Of a DNA stretch of 64,000 nt, positions 9,110-18,185 are shown one piece after another (the first letter of the stretch is position 1; each line of letters begins with the position of its first letter). The stretch spans positions 186,001 to 250,000 of the forward strand of contig NZ_QEIH01000006.1 in NCBI RefSeq assembly GCF_003260195.1, given 5' to 3'. A model generated the notes under the pieces. It was given only the letters and a program-made list of their open reading frames with translations. It did no database searches and had not been told where the DNA came from. A program made the position numbers and the translations under genes. Origin of the DNA: Lutibacter citreus. GTDB taxonomy: Bacteria > Bacteroidota > Bacteroidia > Flavobacteriales > Flavobacteriaceae.

Positions 9110-10504
9110 TTACTTAACTAGTTCATTCAATTCTTTTCTAAACTTTTTTAAAATCTCCTTATTTTTTGGATCCTTAGCTATATTATTCCACTCCATTGGA
9201 TCTTCTTTTTCATTGTATAATTCTTCAAAACCATCGGTATAAACAATATATCTATAGCTTTCATCTCTTAACGTATGATTTCCTAAGCCTTTAGTTGTTA
9301 AAGCGGAATGATTCCATTTACCTTTTGGGTTTTCTACTAGGTGTTCAAAACTGTTTCCATCTAAATCTTTCTTCTTTGGTAAACCACATAAATCAATTAA
9401 TGTTGGATATACATCTATTAATGAAACCGTTCTTAAGCTCACTCCACTTTCACCTTTTCTTGGATCGAAAATAATTAACGGCGTTTTTGCTGATTCTTCC
9501 CATAAAGTTTGTTTAGACCAATGTTCTTTTTCACCTAAGTGCCAACCGTGATCTCCCATTAGAACAACAATTGTATTTTCTTTGTAATTACTTTTACCAA
9601 GATTATCCAACACATGACCAACACAAGCATCTGCAAAAGCTAAACTTGCCAAATAACCTCTTACAGCCGATTTCCATTTATTATTTCTTAATATTTCAGC
9701 ATGTAACTTTTCACTAGCCCAATTTTCCCCAACTTTACCAACATCTTTTAAGTCGTTCTCTAATACTGTCGGAAGTTGAATATCTTCTTCATTAAACATA
9801 TCAAAATATTTTTTAGGCGCATATAATGGTAAATGAGGTCTAAAAATTCCGCAGGCTAAAAAGAATGGTTTATCGTGTTCTTTTTCAAGAAATTTCACTG
9901 TATAATCTGCAGTTTTCCAATCATTTGTTTCTTCATCCTCAACATCAACAGCTCCCCAATCAAATGATCTAGTTTTACTACCTTTTACTCCGGCTCTTTT
10001 AAAATCTATTCCGTGAGTAAATCTTTTTTCAGGATATGGAGTTCCTAACCCTACTTTATTTTCTATTTGAAATGAGCCTGGATCACTTCCTTCTTTTGGC
10101 TCTTTTGCTGTTCCTCTAGGGCTATGAAATATTTTACCAGAAGCAACTGTTTTATATCCATTTTTTGCAAAATACTGCGGTAAGGTAACCGTATTTTCAA
10201 AGCCTTTCATGTCTCTAAAAACTTCTTTATTACCATAAACTCCTGTTTTAAAAGGCTGGTAACCGGTAAGCATACTTGTTCTAGAAGGATTACATAAAGC
10301 CGCTGAACAAAATGCATTTTTAAACACGGTACTTTTTTTTGCTAACTTGTCCATATTTGGAGTTATTGCTTGAGGATGACCTCCAAATGCACCAACCCAA
10401 TCGTTCATGTCATCAACCATTATCAACAGTACATTTGGCTGTTGTTGAGCATACATGAAAATTACATTTAACACTACTAATGCAGTTATAATTCTTTTTA
10501 TCAT
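9110..10504 (-). CDS. S1-family sulfatase, iduronate-2-sulfatase-like (S1_7 type)
   Basis: The open frame reaches 10531, but the start at 10504 gives a normal signal peptide (MIKRIITALVVLNVIFMYAQQ), so the 9 extra residues are probably not translated. Motifs, numbered from 10531: VDDMNDWVG at 39-47, formylglycine motif CNPSR with Cys80, and MGDHGWHLGEKEHW. It is a tandem paralogue of 7585-9090. Its C-terminal block LRDESYRY...DPMEWNN is also preserved in a decayed fragment at 46848-47013, so a third copy once existed in this locus. It is the first gene of the unit running to the terminator at 4575. Confidence 0.92.
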   Translation of the reverse strand: MIKRIITALVVLNVIFMYAQQQPNVLLIMVDDMNDWVGAFGGHPQAITPNMDKLAKKSTVFKNAFCSAALCNPSRTSMLTGYQPFKTGVYGNKEVFRDMKGFENTVTLPQYFAKNGYKTVASGKIFHSPRGTAKEPKEGSDPGSFQIENKVGLGTPYPEKRFTHGIDFKRAGVKGSKTRSFDWGAVDVEDEETNDWKTADYTVKFLEKEHDKPFFLACGIFRPHLPLYAPKKYFDMFNEEDIQLPTVLENDLKDVGKVGENWASEKLHAEILRNNKWKSAVRGYLASLAFADACVGHVLDNLGKSNYKENTIVVLMGDHGWHLGEKEHWSKQTLWEESAKTPLIIFDPRKGESGVSLRTVSLIDVYPTLIDLCGLPKKKDLDGNSFEHLVENPKGKWNHSALTTKGLGNHTLRDESYRYIVYTDGFEELYNEKEDPMEWNNIAKDPKNKEILKKFRKELNELVK

Positions 10505-10623
10505 TTGAACCATTTTAAGTTTACTAAACAAATATCTACAATCAATATAAAAACGTGTATTAATTGGTAAATGAATTGTAGCTAAGGGTATATTGTGTTA
10601 AATTACTCTGAAATACATAAAGA

Positions 10624-10657
10624 AAAAGACCTTGTTTAATAACAAACAAGGTCTTTT
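10624..10657 (-). terminator. Rho-independent terminator after the sulfatase at 10717
   Basis: A perfect 14-base inverted repeat, 10624-10637 (AAAAGACCTTGTTT) and 10644-10657, with a 6-base loop. On the minus strand it is followed by TTTCTTTATG. It closes the unit of FAD oxidoreductase and sulfatase (14397-10717). The remaining gap to 10504 must contain the promoter of the next unit. Confidence 0.9.
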
Positions 10658-10716
10658 CACAATCAATTAAAATAAAACTCAATAATTTAATAAATACTTT
10701 TTTGTGAGCTTTATTA

Positions 10717-12399
10717 TTAATGTTTAGACTTGACTTTAATTTTTACCTTTTTTTGAGGGTTATTCACGTACATATTGGATTGAACAGTTTTTAAATACTC
10801 ATGAGAAATCTCAATAGCTCGCTGCTTATGCTTTTCATCATAATCCCAATATTCATCTATTACTTTGTTAAAAGAGAATTTAGGATCATCTTCACCATAA
10901 TCTTTTCTAAGTTGTTTAAGTTGTATTTTTAAATCTGCTATTACATCTTTGTATTTTGGATTATCATAAATATTATAATCTTCTGAAGGGTCATTTTTTA
11001 AATCATACAGCTCCCAACCTGGAGGTGTTTGTGGTTGATCTCCGTTAATTTTAGTTCCGTAGAATTGAATTAATTTAAATTGTTTAGTTCTAATAGCAAT
11101 ATGCCCTGGATTGTCATGACTTGTCATATGCATCCAATAATGGTAGTAAGCTGCTTTTTTTGAATCCTTAGCTTCTTTTCCTGTTTCTAAAATTGACTTA
11201 AAACTTTTACCATGCATGTATTTAGGTGTTGAAACTCCTGCAAAATCTAACATTGTAGGTGCATAATCTATATTTTCTACAATAGCATCAATTTCTCCTG
11301 GTTTAATAGTTTTAGGATAACGAATAATAAAAGGCATTCTCATAGATTCTTCATATGCCCATCGCTTATCCATATAATCGTGTTCACCTAAATAAAACCC
11401 TTGATCTCCAGTATAAATAATTACCGTATTGTCATAAAGATCATTTTCTTTTAAATAATCAATTACTCGTTTTAGGTTATCATCTACTCCTTTTACACAA
11501 CGTAAATAAGCTTTCATATAACCTTGGTATGCATCTCCGTGAATTTCTTCGTCGCTTTTAGTAAAATCTAACTTTTTAGACCAAGCTCCAGAATTTGTAT
11601 AGTTTCTTCTTGGATTTCTTTTCCCTATTGAAGTTCCTATATACTGCTCCAACTCATTATTATAACCTCTAGTTGCAATAGAACCATTTTCTTTTCTATC
11701 TCGCATATTTGAAGGTTCAGGAATTTTAACATCAGCTAAATAATTTTCATAGCGCGGTGCGTACTCGAACAAATCATGTGGTGCCTTAAAATGAAGTTTC
11801 AAAAAGAAGGGTTCGTTTGGATCTCTTTTTTCCTTAAACCATTCAATTGCAGAATCACCAACACAATCTGAAGAATGGCCTTTCATTCTTGAACCTTTTT
11901 CAATATTATATTTTTTCCATTGAATTTTCTCCTTACCATCTATATCATAAAATACAGGGTTAAAATAAGAACCTTGCCCTGGAAACACTTTATAATAATC
12001 GAAAGATTCAGGAATTTCATGTAAATGCCATTTTCCTATAACTGCTGTTTGATATCCAGCTTTTTTCATTTCAATGGCTAAATATTGTTTATCCTTTGGT
12101 AGGTGATCTGCCAACGTTGGACAACCATTTACGGCACTACTTTGCCCAGTCATAATTGAAGCTCTACTTGGTGTACAAATAGCATTTTGGCAAGAAGCAT
12201 TGGTCATTACAACACCTTCAGCAGCAATAGCATCAATAGTTGGAGTTGGGTTTAGTTTTGCCAACCTACTTCCATAAGCTCCAATTGCTTGTGATGTATG
12301 ATCATCAGACATGATAAACAAAATATTTGGTTTTTTCTTTTGTGCATGTAAATTAACTATTGTTAAAACAGTAATACATATTACAATAAACTTTTTCAT
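10717..12399 (-). CDS. S1-family sulfatase, N-acetylglucosamine-6-sulfatase-like layout
   Basis: 560 aa, the longest sulfatase here, with signal peptide MKKFIVICITVLTIVNLHAQ. Motifs: IMSDDHTSQAIGAYG at 29-43, formylglycine motif CTPSR with Cys75, GKWHLHEIP, and TGDQGFYLGEHD at the second metal site (Gln where His or Asn is commoner). The SDDHTSQAI...ICTPSR pattern resembles N-acetylglucosamine-6-sulfatase-type S1 enzymes (possibly S1_11), but that subfamily call is from memory. The C-terminal extension beyond residue 500 is rich in Lys and Asp/Glu. It follows the FAD oxidoreductase at 12466 with a 66-base gap and ends before a strong terminator, so the two probably form one transcript. Confidence 0.92.
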   Translation of the reverse strand: MKKFIVICITVLTIVNLHAQKKKPNILFIMSDDHTSQAIGAYGSRLAKLNPTPTIDAIAAEGVVMTNASCQNAICTPSRASIMTGQSSAVNGCPTLADHLPKDKQYLAIEMKKAGYQTAVIGKWHLHEIPESFDYYKVFPGQGSYFNPVFYDIDGKEKIQWKKYNIEKGSRMKGHSSDCVGDSAIEWFKEKRDPNEPFFLKLHFKAPHDLFEYAPRYENYLADVKIPEPSNMRDRKENGSIATRGYNNELEQYIGTSIGKRNPRRNYTNSGAWSKKLDFTKSDEEIHGDAYQGYMKAYLRCVKGVDDNLKRVIDYLKENDLYDNTVIIYTGDQGFYLGEHDYMDKRWAYEESMRMPFIIRYPKTIKPGEIDAIVENIDYAPTMLDFAGVSTPKYMHGKSFKSILETGKEAKDSKKAAYYHYWMHMTSHDNPGHIAIRTKQFKLIQFYGTKINGDQPQTPPGWELYDLKNDPSEDYNIYDNPKYKDVIADLKIQLKQLRKDYGEDDPKFSFNKVIDEYWDYDEKHKQRAIEISHEYLKTVQSNMYVNNPQKKVKIKVKSKH

Positions 12400-12465
12400 T
12401 TTAATTCTATTTATTTTTAATTTTTAAACTTAATTCTCGTTTAATACCAATTCTATTACCTGTAA

Positions 12466-14397
12466 TTAGTAGCACCTTATTTCATAGAGTCTACCAACCT
12501 TTTTACCATATGTATTTTTCAATATAACTTTTACCGCTGTTGCTTTAATTGAATCAAAACTAAATTTGATTAATCTGCGCTTGTTTTTCTTTATGTCTCC
12601 TACTTGAATCCATTCACCTTTAACTCTAGCTTCAACAGATAACGACTCCATTAGTTCTGGAGGAACAGTATTTATATTTTTATCACCAACTTTTGAATCA
12701 TGCCTCATCATTATATTCTTCCTTGTATTGGTATCACATTTAATTTCTATTTTCGAAATATTTTGTGGTTTTATCCATTCTAAAACAACGTCAGCTGGTA
12801 ACATTTCTGATTGCCAATGGTTTAATTCTTCTCTTTCCTGAACATCTCTAGAGTACCCATTTAATAATAATTTAGGATCACCTGAACTTGTTGAACTAGC
12901 AACTATTAAAGAAGCTTTTTTTGCTAAATCTTTAGTGTCTTTTGCCGGCCGATTTGGAATATAAGCATCATCTCTCAACAATTGCTCTTGTAATTCATTA
13001 ATATGCTTTTCTCTTAATGTGCGAGCATCTATACCTTTTTCAACACAAAGTACAGCTGCCGTACCTACTGCTTGCCCCATAGTAGCGCAGGTTCCTTGAA
13101 GACGTGTTGATGAAAGTGCAATATGGCTAACACTTACATTTCTACCAGCAAACATTAAATTTGGTACATTTTTAGAATACAAACTGCCAAATGGTATTTC
13201 ATAAACTTTATTAAATCTATGATGAAAAAAGCTTGGAGGATCACTTAAGTTTTCAATTCCTCCAGGATTATGTTCATCTAAAGACCAACCTCCATAACCA
13301 ACTGCATCATCAAAATGACGAAAATTTAAAAGATCACCTTCTGTAAGAATATGATCTCCCATAAACCTTCTAGATTCTCTTCTACCAGGAAATGAGCCCA
13401 CCCAATCAAGGGCTATATTTTCAGATTCTAGATGATTTCCAGAGTTCTTAATATAGTCCCAAACACCATACATATGTCCCATTATTCTTTGTCTAATATC
13501 ATCCGCCTCTGCAATAATATCGTCATCACTACCCACTTCAACCCACCAATATCCTTGCTTAAACTGCTTAATTTTCCTATCTTCTTTTGCAGCTTCCTCA
13601 GCTTTAAAAGGAATGGTATAATGTGGTGCTTCAAATGGCATTGGTTTTCCCATGTCTTTGGTACTAAACATAAGTGTTGATCCCATTTGCCAACCATCTG
13701 GTTGGTCTGGAGCAAATTTTTCATTAAACTCTTCTTTTCCTTCTCTACCAGTCCTATACAAAGCACCAGAAGTAGCAGCCATTAAACCATCTCCAGAACA
13801 ATCTATAAACTGTTTGGCATAAATTGTAAATGTCATTTCAGTTGTAGACTGCCAGCATTTTACTGATTCTATGCGTTCCCCTTTCATTTTAGCCTCTATA
13901 GCTTGAGTGTTCATCAAAACCTTTAAATTTGGTTCTTCTGTAACATAATTGTACACAACATGATCCCAAACATGCCATGATTCTTGAGGATTATGAAAAC
14001 GATTGGCTAATAATAATTCTTCAACAACTCCTGTTTCCCTCTCTGGATGTGCTCCCTTTAAATGCGTAACACCATTTAAATGTACTCTTATTTCACTTGA
14101 AGCATTTCCTCCTAAAACTGGTCTGTCTTGAACTAACATTGTTTTAGCTCCATTTCGAGCTGCGGAAACTGCAGCACAACAACCAGCAACTCCACCACCA
14201 GCAACCAATACATCAACATATATGTCTTTATTTCTTTTAGGAGTTCCCGTTTTTTCGGACTCCATATGTTTCCACTTATCATATTTACGATTGTCTGAAT
14301 TTGAAACTTCAGAAGACGCAGCAATTACACTCATTGGAATTATAGATGCAGCTACTGCCCCTGTTACTCCTTTTTTAAAAAAATCTCTTCTTTTCAT
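12466..14397 (-). CDS. Tat-exported FAD-dependent oxidoreductase (FAD_oxidored family)
   Basis: 643 aa. Tat-type signal MKRRDFFKKGVTGAVAASII, then an FAD-binding Rossmann motif GGGVAGCCAAVSAARNG at 67-83, followed by QDRPVLGGNASSE, a hallmark of the PF12831 FAD-dependent oxidoreductases. The last 150 residues look like a beta-sandwich, possibly carbohydrate-binding. It should oxidise or reduce a small substrate, perhaps a sugar, in the periplasm; the substrate is unknown. A paralogue of the same length and layout is at 35073-37001. Both genes have a similar upstream sequence including TTTGGACT and TACATT. The downstream sulfatase is probably co-transcribed. Family firm, role inferred. Confidence 0.88.
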   Translation of the reverse strand: MKRRDFFKKGVTGAVAASIIPMSVIAASSEVSNSDNRKYDKWKHMESEKTGTPKRNKDIYVDVLVAGGGVAGCCAAVSAARNGAKTMLVQDRPVLGGNASSEIRVHLNGVTHLKGAHPERETGVVEELLLANRFHNPQESWHVWDHVVYNYVTEEPNLKVLMNTQAIEAKMKGERIESVKCWQSTTEMTFTIYAKQFIDCSGDGLMAATSGALYRTGREGKEEFNEKFAPDQPDGWQMGSTLMFSTKDMGKPMPFEAPHYTIPFKAEEAAKEDRKIKQFKQGYWWVEVGSDDDIIAEADDIRQRIMGHMYGVWDYIKNSGNHLESENIALDWVGSFPGRRESRRFMGDHILTEGDLLNFRHFDDAVGYGGWSLDEHNPGGIENLSDPPSFFHHRFNKVYEIPFGSLYSKNVPNLMFAGRNVSVSHIALSSTRLQGTCATMGQAVGTAAVLCVEKGIDARTLREKHINELQEQLLRDDAYIPNRPAKDTKDLAKKASLIVASSTSSGDPKLLLNGYSRDVQEREELNHWQSEMLPADVVLEWIKPQNISKIEIKCDTNTRKNIMMRHDSKVGDKNINTVPPELMESLSVEARVKGEWIQVGDIKKNKRRLIKFSFDSIKATAVKVILKNTYGKKVGRLYEIRCY

Positions 14398-14514
14398 TTT
14401 TGTAATTATAATTAGTGAAAATCAATAAAAACTATTTTTTCTTTTTCTTTTAAGAAACTTCATCCCTCAAATTAAGGTTTTATAACCGCAATAAATGTTG
14501 TTTAAAATTTATAC

Positions 14515-14529
14515 AATGTATCTCTAAGT
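14515..14529 (-). promoter_or_regulatory. Candidate regulatory element, copy upstream of the FAD oxidoreductase at 14397
   Basis: Minus-strand ACTTAGAGATACATT, lying 118 bases upstream of the start at 14397 and preceded by TTTGG. It matches the 15-base consensus ACTNANARNNACATT found in several other intergenic gaps. Function unproven. Confidence 0.35.
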
Positions 14530-14536
14530 CCAAAAC

Positions 14537-16024
14537 CTAGTATACAGTTACTTTTCCACTAGCACGCACATCAACATATGCTTCAAACATTTGTTTTATT
14601 TTATCAGAGTATTTAGGATTATTTATTTCATTTTCCTCTTCCTTTTCAGTTAAATTTTCATCTAAATTAAAAAGAGCTATCGGTTTCAAGTTCTCCATTT
14701 TATTAGGCTTAATCCCTTTAATTATCAACTTCCATTTACCATCTCTTATAGCGTACGTTGGGCCACCCTTAGATTGATGTATTAAATATTTATGAATTGG
14801 TTTATTAGTTTCCCCTAAAAACACAGGTAACAAGTTAGCTGAATCAAAAACTTTTGTTTTATCCAATTCTTGATTAGACAACTCTGCAATTGTAGCAACC
14901 ATATCTTGCCCAACAATTGGTACATTTGAAACAATATTAGATTTAATTTTCCCTGGCCAAATTGCAAAGAAAGGAATTCGATGTCCTCCTTCATATATTG
15001 AACCTTTACTACCATTTAATCCATTACTTGTAACATGACCCGCTTTGGTCATATCTCTATCAAATGAAAGTCCACCGTTATCTGACGTAAACACTAATAA
15101 AGTGTTTTTATACAAACCAGCATCTTTTAAAGCTTTTACAATTAAACCAACCTGAATATCAAGCTCATAAATCATATCTCCATGTTTACCTGGCGTAGCT
15201 CCTTTTATTTTCTTCCCGTTAAATTCTGCAGGTGGTTCGTGTGGAATATGTACAGCCTGACTACAGTAATACATATAAAATGGTTTTTTAGATTTAGCTT
15301 GATTTTTAATATAATCAACTGCCTTACCCACTAAAACTGGGCCTGCTTGTTTTGGATCCCAATTAGAATCTCCAACACCTCCACGAGTTTTATGTTTTTT
15401 TGAAGTTGAATATCCTGTTTGATCTGCATCTAATTCTTTTAAAACTGAATCTTCTTTCAATTTCATCCAAACTTGATTTTCATAAAACGCATATGGTTTA
15501 TTTTGGATACCTTCTGGAAGTTCAACCGCATAATCAAAACCATACGTTAACGCACCACCGTCTTCTTTTTCCCAGTTAACTTTATTTTTTATTTTCCAAG
15601 AACCTCCTAATCCCCATTTTCCAAAAAAGGCAGTTGCATATCCTCCTTTTTGGGCTATGCGAGCAATAGTTGTAAAATTGTTTGAATCTATTAAAGCATC
15701 CGCATCTGGAGACCACACTCCATACGGACGTTGATTTCTGAATGAATAATTACCCGTTAACATTGAAAAACGAGTAGGCGCACATAAAGATGCTGGTGAA
15801 TGTGCATCTGAAAATCGCATTCCAGCCTGAGCTAATTCATCAATATTAGGTGTTGGCACAACTCCATTATTACCTGTTCTTTCTTTATGATAAAAATTAA
15901 TATCTCCTAAACCAATATCATCAGCCATTATTACCACAACATTTGGTTGTTTTTGAGCTTGAATTGGAACTATTAAGAGACTTAATAATAAACTTGTTAT
16001 AACTATTTTTACACTAAATTTCAT
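14537..16024 (-). CDS. S1-family sulfatase
   Basis: 495 aa with signal peptide ending IVPIQAQ. Motifs: IMADDIGLGDINFY at 32-45, a PTPNID block, the formylglycine motif CAPTR with Cys81 (Thr in place of the usual Ser, still within CxPxR), GKWGLGGS, and FTSDNGGLSFD. ADDIGLGD and HSPASLCAPTR mark a subgroup different from the other sulfatases here. It is the last gene of the unit 24927-14537, 75 bases downstream of the unknown hydrolase at 16100. No lipobox. Sulfatase identity is firm; the sulfate position is not known. Confidence 0.92.
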   Translation of the reverse strand: MKFSVKIVITSLLLSLLIVPIQAQKQPNVVVIMADDIGLGDINFYHKERTGNNGVVPTPNIDELAQAGMRFSDAHSPASLCAPTRFSMLTGNYSFRNQRPYGVWSPDADALIDSNNFTTIARIAQKGGYATAFFGKWGLGGSWKIKNKVNWEKEDGGALTYGFDYAVELPEGIQNKPYAFYENQVWMKLKEDSVLKELDADQTGYSTSKKHKTRGGVGDSNWDPKQAGPVLVGKAVDYIKNQAKSKKPFYMYYCSQAVHIPHEPPAEFNGKKIKGATPGKHGDMIYELDIQVGLIVKALKDAGLYKNTLLVFTSDNGGLSFDRDMTKAGHVTSNGLNGSKGSIYEGGHRIPFFAIWPGKIKSNIVSNVPIVGQDMVATIAELSNQELDKTKVFDSANLLPVFLGETNKPIHKYLIHQSKGGPTYAIRDGKWKLIIKGIKPNKMENLKPIALFNLDENLTEKEEENEINNPKYSDKIKQMFEAYVDVRASGKVTVY

Positions 16025-16099
16025 ATTGATATATTTTGTTTTTTCTTGTTTTTTCTAAGCTCGTAAAATAGGATCTGGCTCTATAAAAATTAGATTTAA

Positions 16100-18139
16100 T
16101 TAATTCATTTTCTCAAGAAAAATACCATCTAAAGAGTTTAAAATAATTTTATCTCCTATTATTTCACCTGTATTATATCTTGGGTTAAAAAAGCCTTTTA
16201 TTTTTTTAAATGATTGGTTCGGGTATTCTTTCTCTAAATCAAATTCAAAAGATTCTAAGGATGGATTCCCTATAACAATTCCATTTTCAAATTCTCTATG
16301 AATAATGTCTGGAGTATTATATAATCTCACCCATTCTATATTCGCCGATTCAATTCCTTCAATAGTGAATTTTAATTTCACTTTACTATCAGATATCCAT
16401 CTAAAATAAGCTCCATATTCCTGTCCTTTTTTATCTACATAAAATTCTTGACGGTACGGTGTTAAAGATTTAATACCTTTTTCGGGTAATTTATTTTTAA
16501 ATGAAGATGAGTTTTCTGGAAAGACTTCAACACTGCATACTCTAGGAATATTCTCTGGATAATTCTCTAATGGTTCTCCTTTAATTTTAAATCTAACATA
16601 AAACTGTTTTCCCTTTATTTCAATATTATTTAATATGATTTCTGAAGCAGGCATTTCCGTCTCGGTTAATTCATTTATTTCTTTAAACTCTAAGTTATTT
16701 ACTTCTTTAAAACTAGTTTCCTCTGTTGCTAATGTCTTTATACTACTTAAAGGTTCCCCTAACCAACCGCTAAAATCATTTTCTATTCCTTTGGACATTT
16801 CATCAGTAAAACCAACAACTTTCCCTGTATTATTATCTAGCACATATTTTGCAGTATGCGCCGCACTTTCGCAAGCAGCTGCAACTTGAATAAGTCGCTG
16901 TTGACCACTATTTAATGAGCCTACATTTACATTAAACTGAATAAGTTTGTTCGAGGTGTCATCAAACAAACGGTCATTAATAAACTCATGTCTTGCCAAT
17001 CCTGTAGACCATTGTAGCAGAAATTCACCATCCTTCTTTTGCGGCCACCCTTCGGACTCTGTCCCATTAAGATATGTAAAACTTCTATTGTGAAAAGCAG
17101 TTCTTGAATCTGCCATAACAATAAAATCTGGTCCCATTTTTGTTCTAATTGTCTTGAAAAAATCATCGTAACCAATCATCATTTGATTTACTCCATTTTT
17201 AAACCCAAATTTTTCAGGAACTCCATCAATATTCAAATCAACATTACCATCAAAATATTTGAATGGGGCTGTAAATGATGCTGCATCAAAAATAACTCCA
17301 TCAATCGCTTTTAATTTTCCGTTTTTTAATGATTTTATTTCATCAGCTAAAGCTTCATTAGAAGTTCTTCCATATTTATCTTTTGGAGAAAGCTTAGAGA
17401 AGTTATAATAAAGACGATAATTTCCTTTACGCTCAAAAACGGCTAATTCAGCAATTCCGAAATCATCTTTGTATTCTTTTGAAATAGATTTAAAATAGCC
17501 TCTATCTACTATAATTTTATTATTCTTAAAGTCAACATCTGTAACTTTTACATATTCGCTGTGGTAAAAATCCTTAACTTTATTCTTAACTGCATATAAA
17601 CAAAAAACAATATTCTTTTTCTTAAAGTTCACTCCTTTAAACATAGAAACATCTTTAAGTACAAATGATTTTTGTTCTTTAGAAATAGCTCCCCTTTGTA
17701 TAATTTCATTTGGCACTCTATATAACCAATGCCCAGGATAAAAAGGTTCATTCTTATTTGTCAGAAATTCAGGTCTCCTATTTCTACCATTAAAATGAAG
17801 AATCACTTTACTTTCAGGGTTCTCTTTTTTAGAAAACGAATAACCCTTTAACACCTTATTTGTACCACCTGTTCTCTCTTCGTCTACCATTTTCCCCATT
17901 ATTACAGGAAAACGAGACATATCTCGAGCAAATTGAACCTGAGTTATTTTTTTTCCATCAACTTTGTTAAAAGCAGAATCCACTACAAATATTTTTTTTC
18001 TAAGAGCATATTCCGTACTTCTAAAAGCTACTGTTTTAGGATACCTATCCTCTGCAATAGAGGAAAAACTCTTCTGTGAAAAACTATTACTACAAACTAA
18101 CGCGAGTAATATTAGACAAATACAATTCTTACTATTCAT
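16100..18139 (-). CDS. Secreted protein of unknown family, probable glycoside hydrolase
   Basis: 679 aa with signal peptide MNSKNCICLILLALVCSNSFSQ. I do not recognise the family. The central part (about 280-450) looks like the late strands of a TIM barrel: DGVIFDAASFTAP, FIVMADSRTAF, LNGTESEGWP and LLQWSTGLARHEF. Acidic residues at strand ends (Asp in VIFDA, Asp in MADSR, Glu in GTESEGW) are candidate catalytic groups. The N-terminal 200 residues contain a beta-rich region with HFNGRNRRPEF; the C-terminal 180 residues appear beta-sandwich-like. It sits between a GH2 enzyme and a sulfatase in the unit with GH82-like and GH150-like enzymes, which supports a role in galactan breakdown. It is a good candidate for an uncharacterised hydrolase family. 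Confidence 0.6.
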   Translation of the reverse strand: MNSKNCICLILLALVCSNSFSQKSFSSIAEDRYPKTVAFRSTEYALRKKIFVVDSAFNKVDGKKITQVQFARDMSRFPVIMGKMVDEERTGGTNKVLKGYSFSKKENPESKVILHFNGRNRRPEFLTNKNEPFYPGHWLYRVPNEIIQRGAISKEQKSFVLKDVSMFKGVNFKKKNIVFCLYAVKNKVKDFYHSEYVKVTDVDFKNNKIIVDRGYFKSISKEYKDDFGIAELAVFERKGNYRLYYNFSKLSPKDKYGRTSNEALADEIKSLKNGKLKAIDGVIFDAASFTAPFKYFDGNVDLNIDGVPEKFGFKNGVNQMMIGYDDFFKTIRTKMGPDFIVMADSRTAFHNRSFTYLNGTESEGWPQKKDGEFLLQWSTGLARHEFINDRLFDDTSNKLIQFNVNVGSLNSGQQRLIQVAAACESAAHTAKYVLDNNTGKVVGFTDEMSKGIENDFSGWLGEPLSSIKTLATEETSFKEVNNLEFKEINELTETEMPASEIILNNIEIKGKQFYVRFKIKGEPLENYPENIPRVCSVEVFPENSSSFKNKLPEKGIKSLTPYRQEFYVDKKGQEYGAYFRWISDSKVKLKFTIEGIESANIEWVRLYNTPDIIHREFENGIVIGNPSLESFEFDLEKEYPNQSFKKIKGFFNPRYNTGEIIGDKIILNSLDGIFLEKMN

Positions 18140-18185
18140 TAACTTATTAATTGATCAAACACAATGCACATATTCCAAATGACAT

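Noticed and set aside
13482-13766. 94-codon minus-strand open frame
   Set aside because: It lies wholly inside the FAD oxidoreductase gene in another frame and has no signal or domain; it is a shadow.
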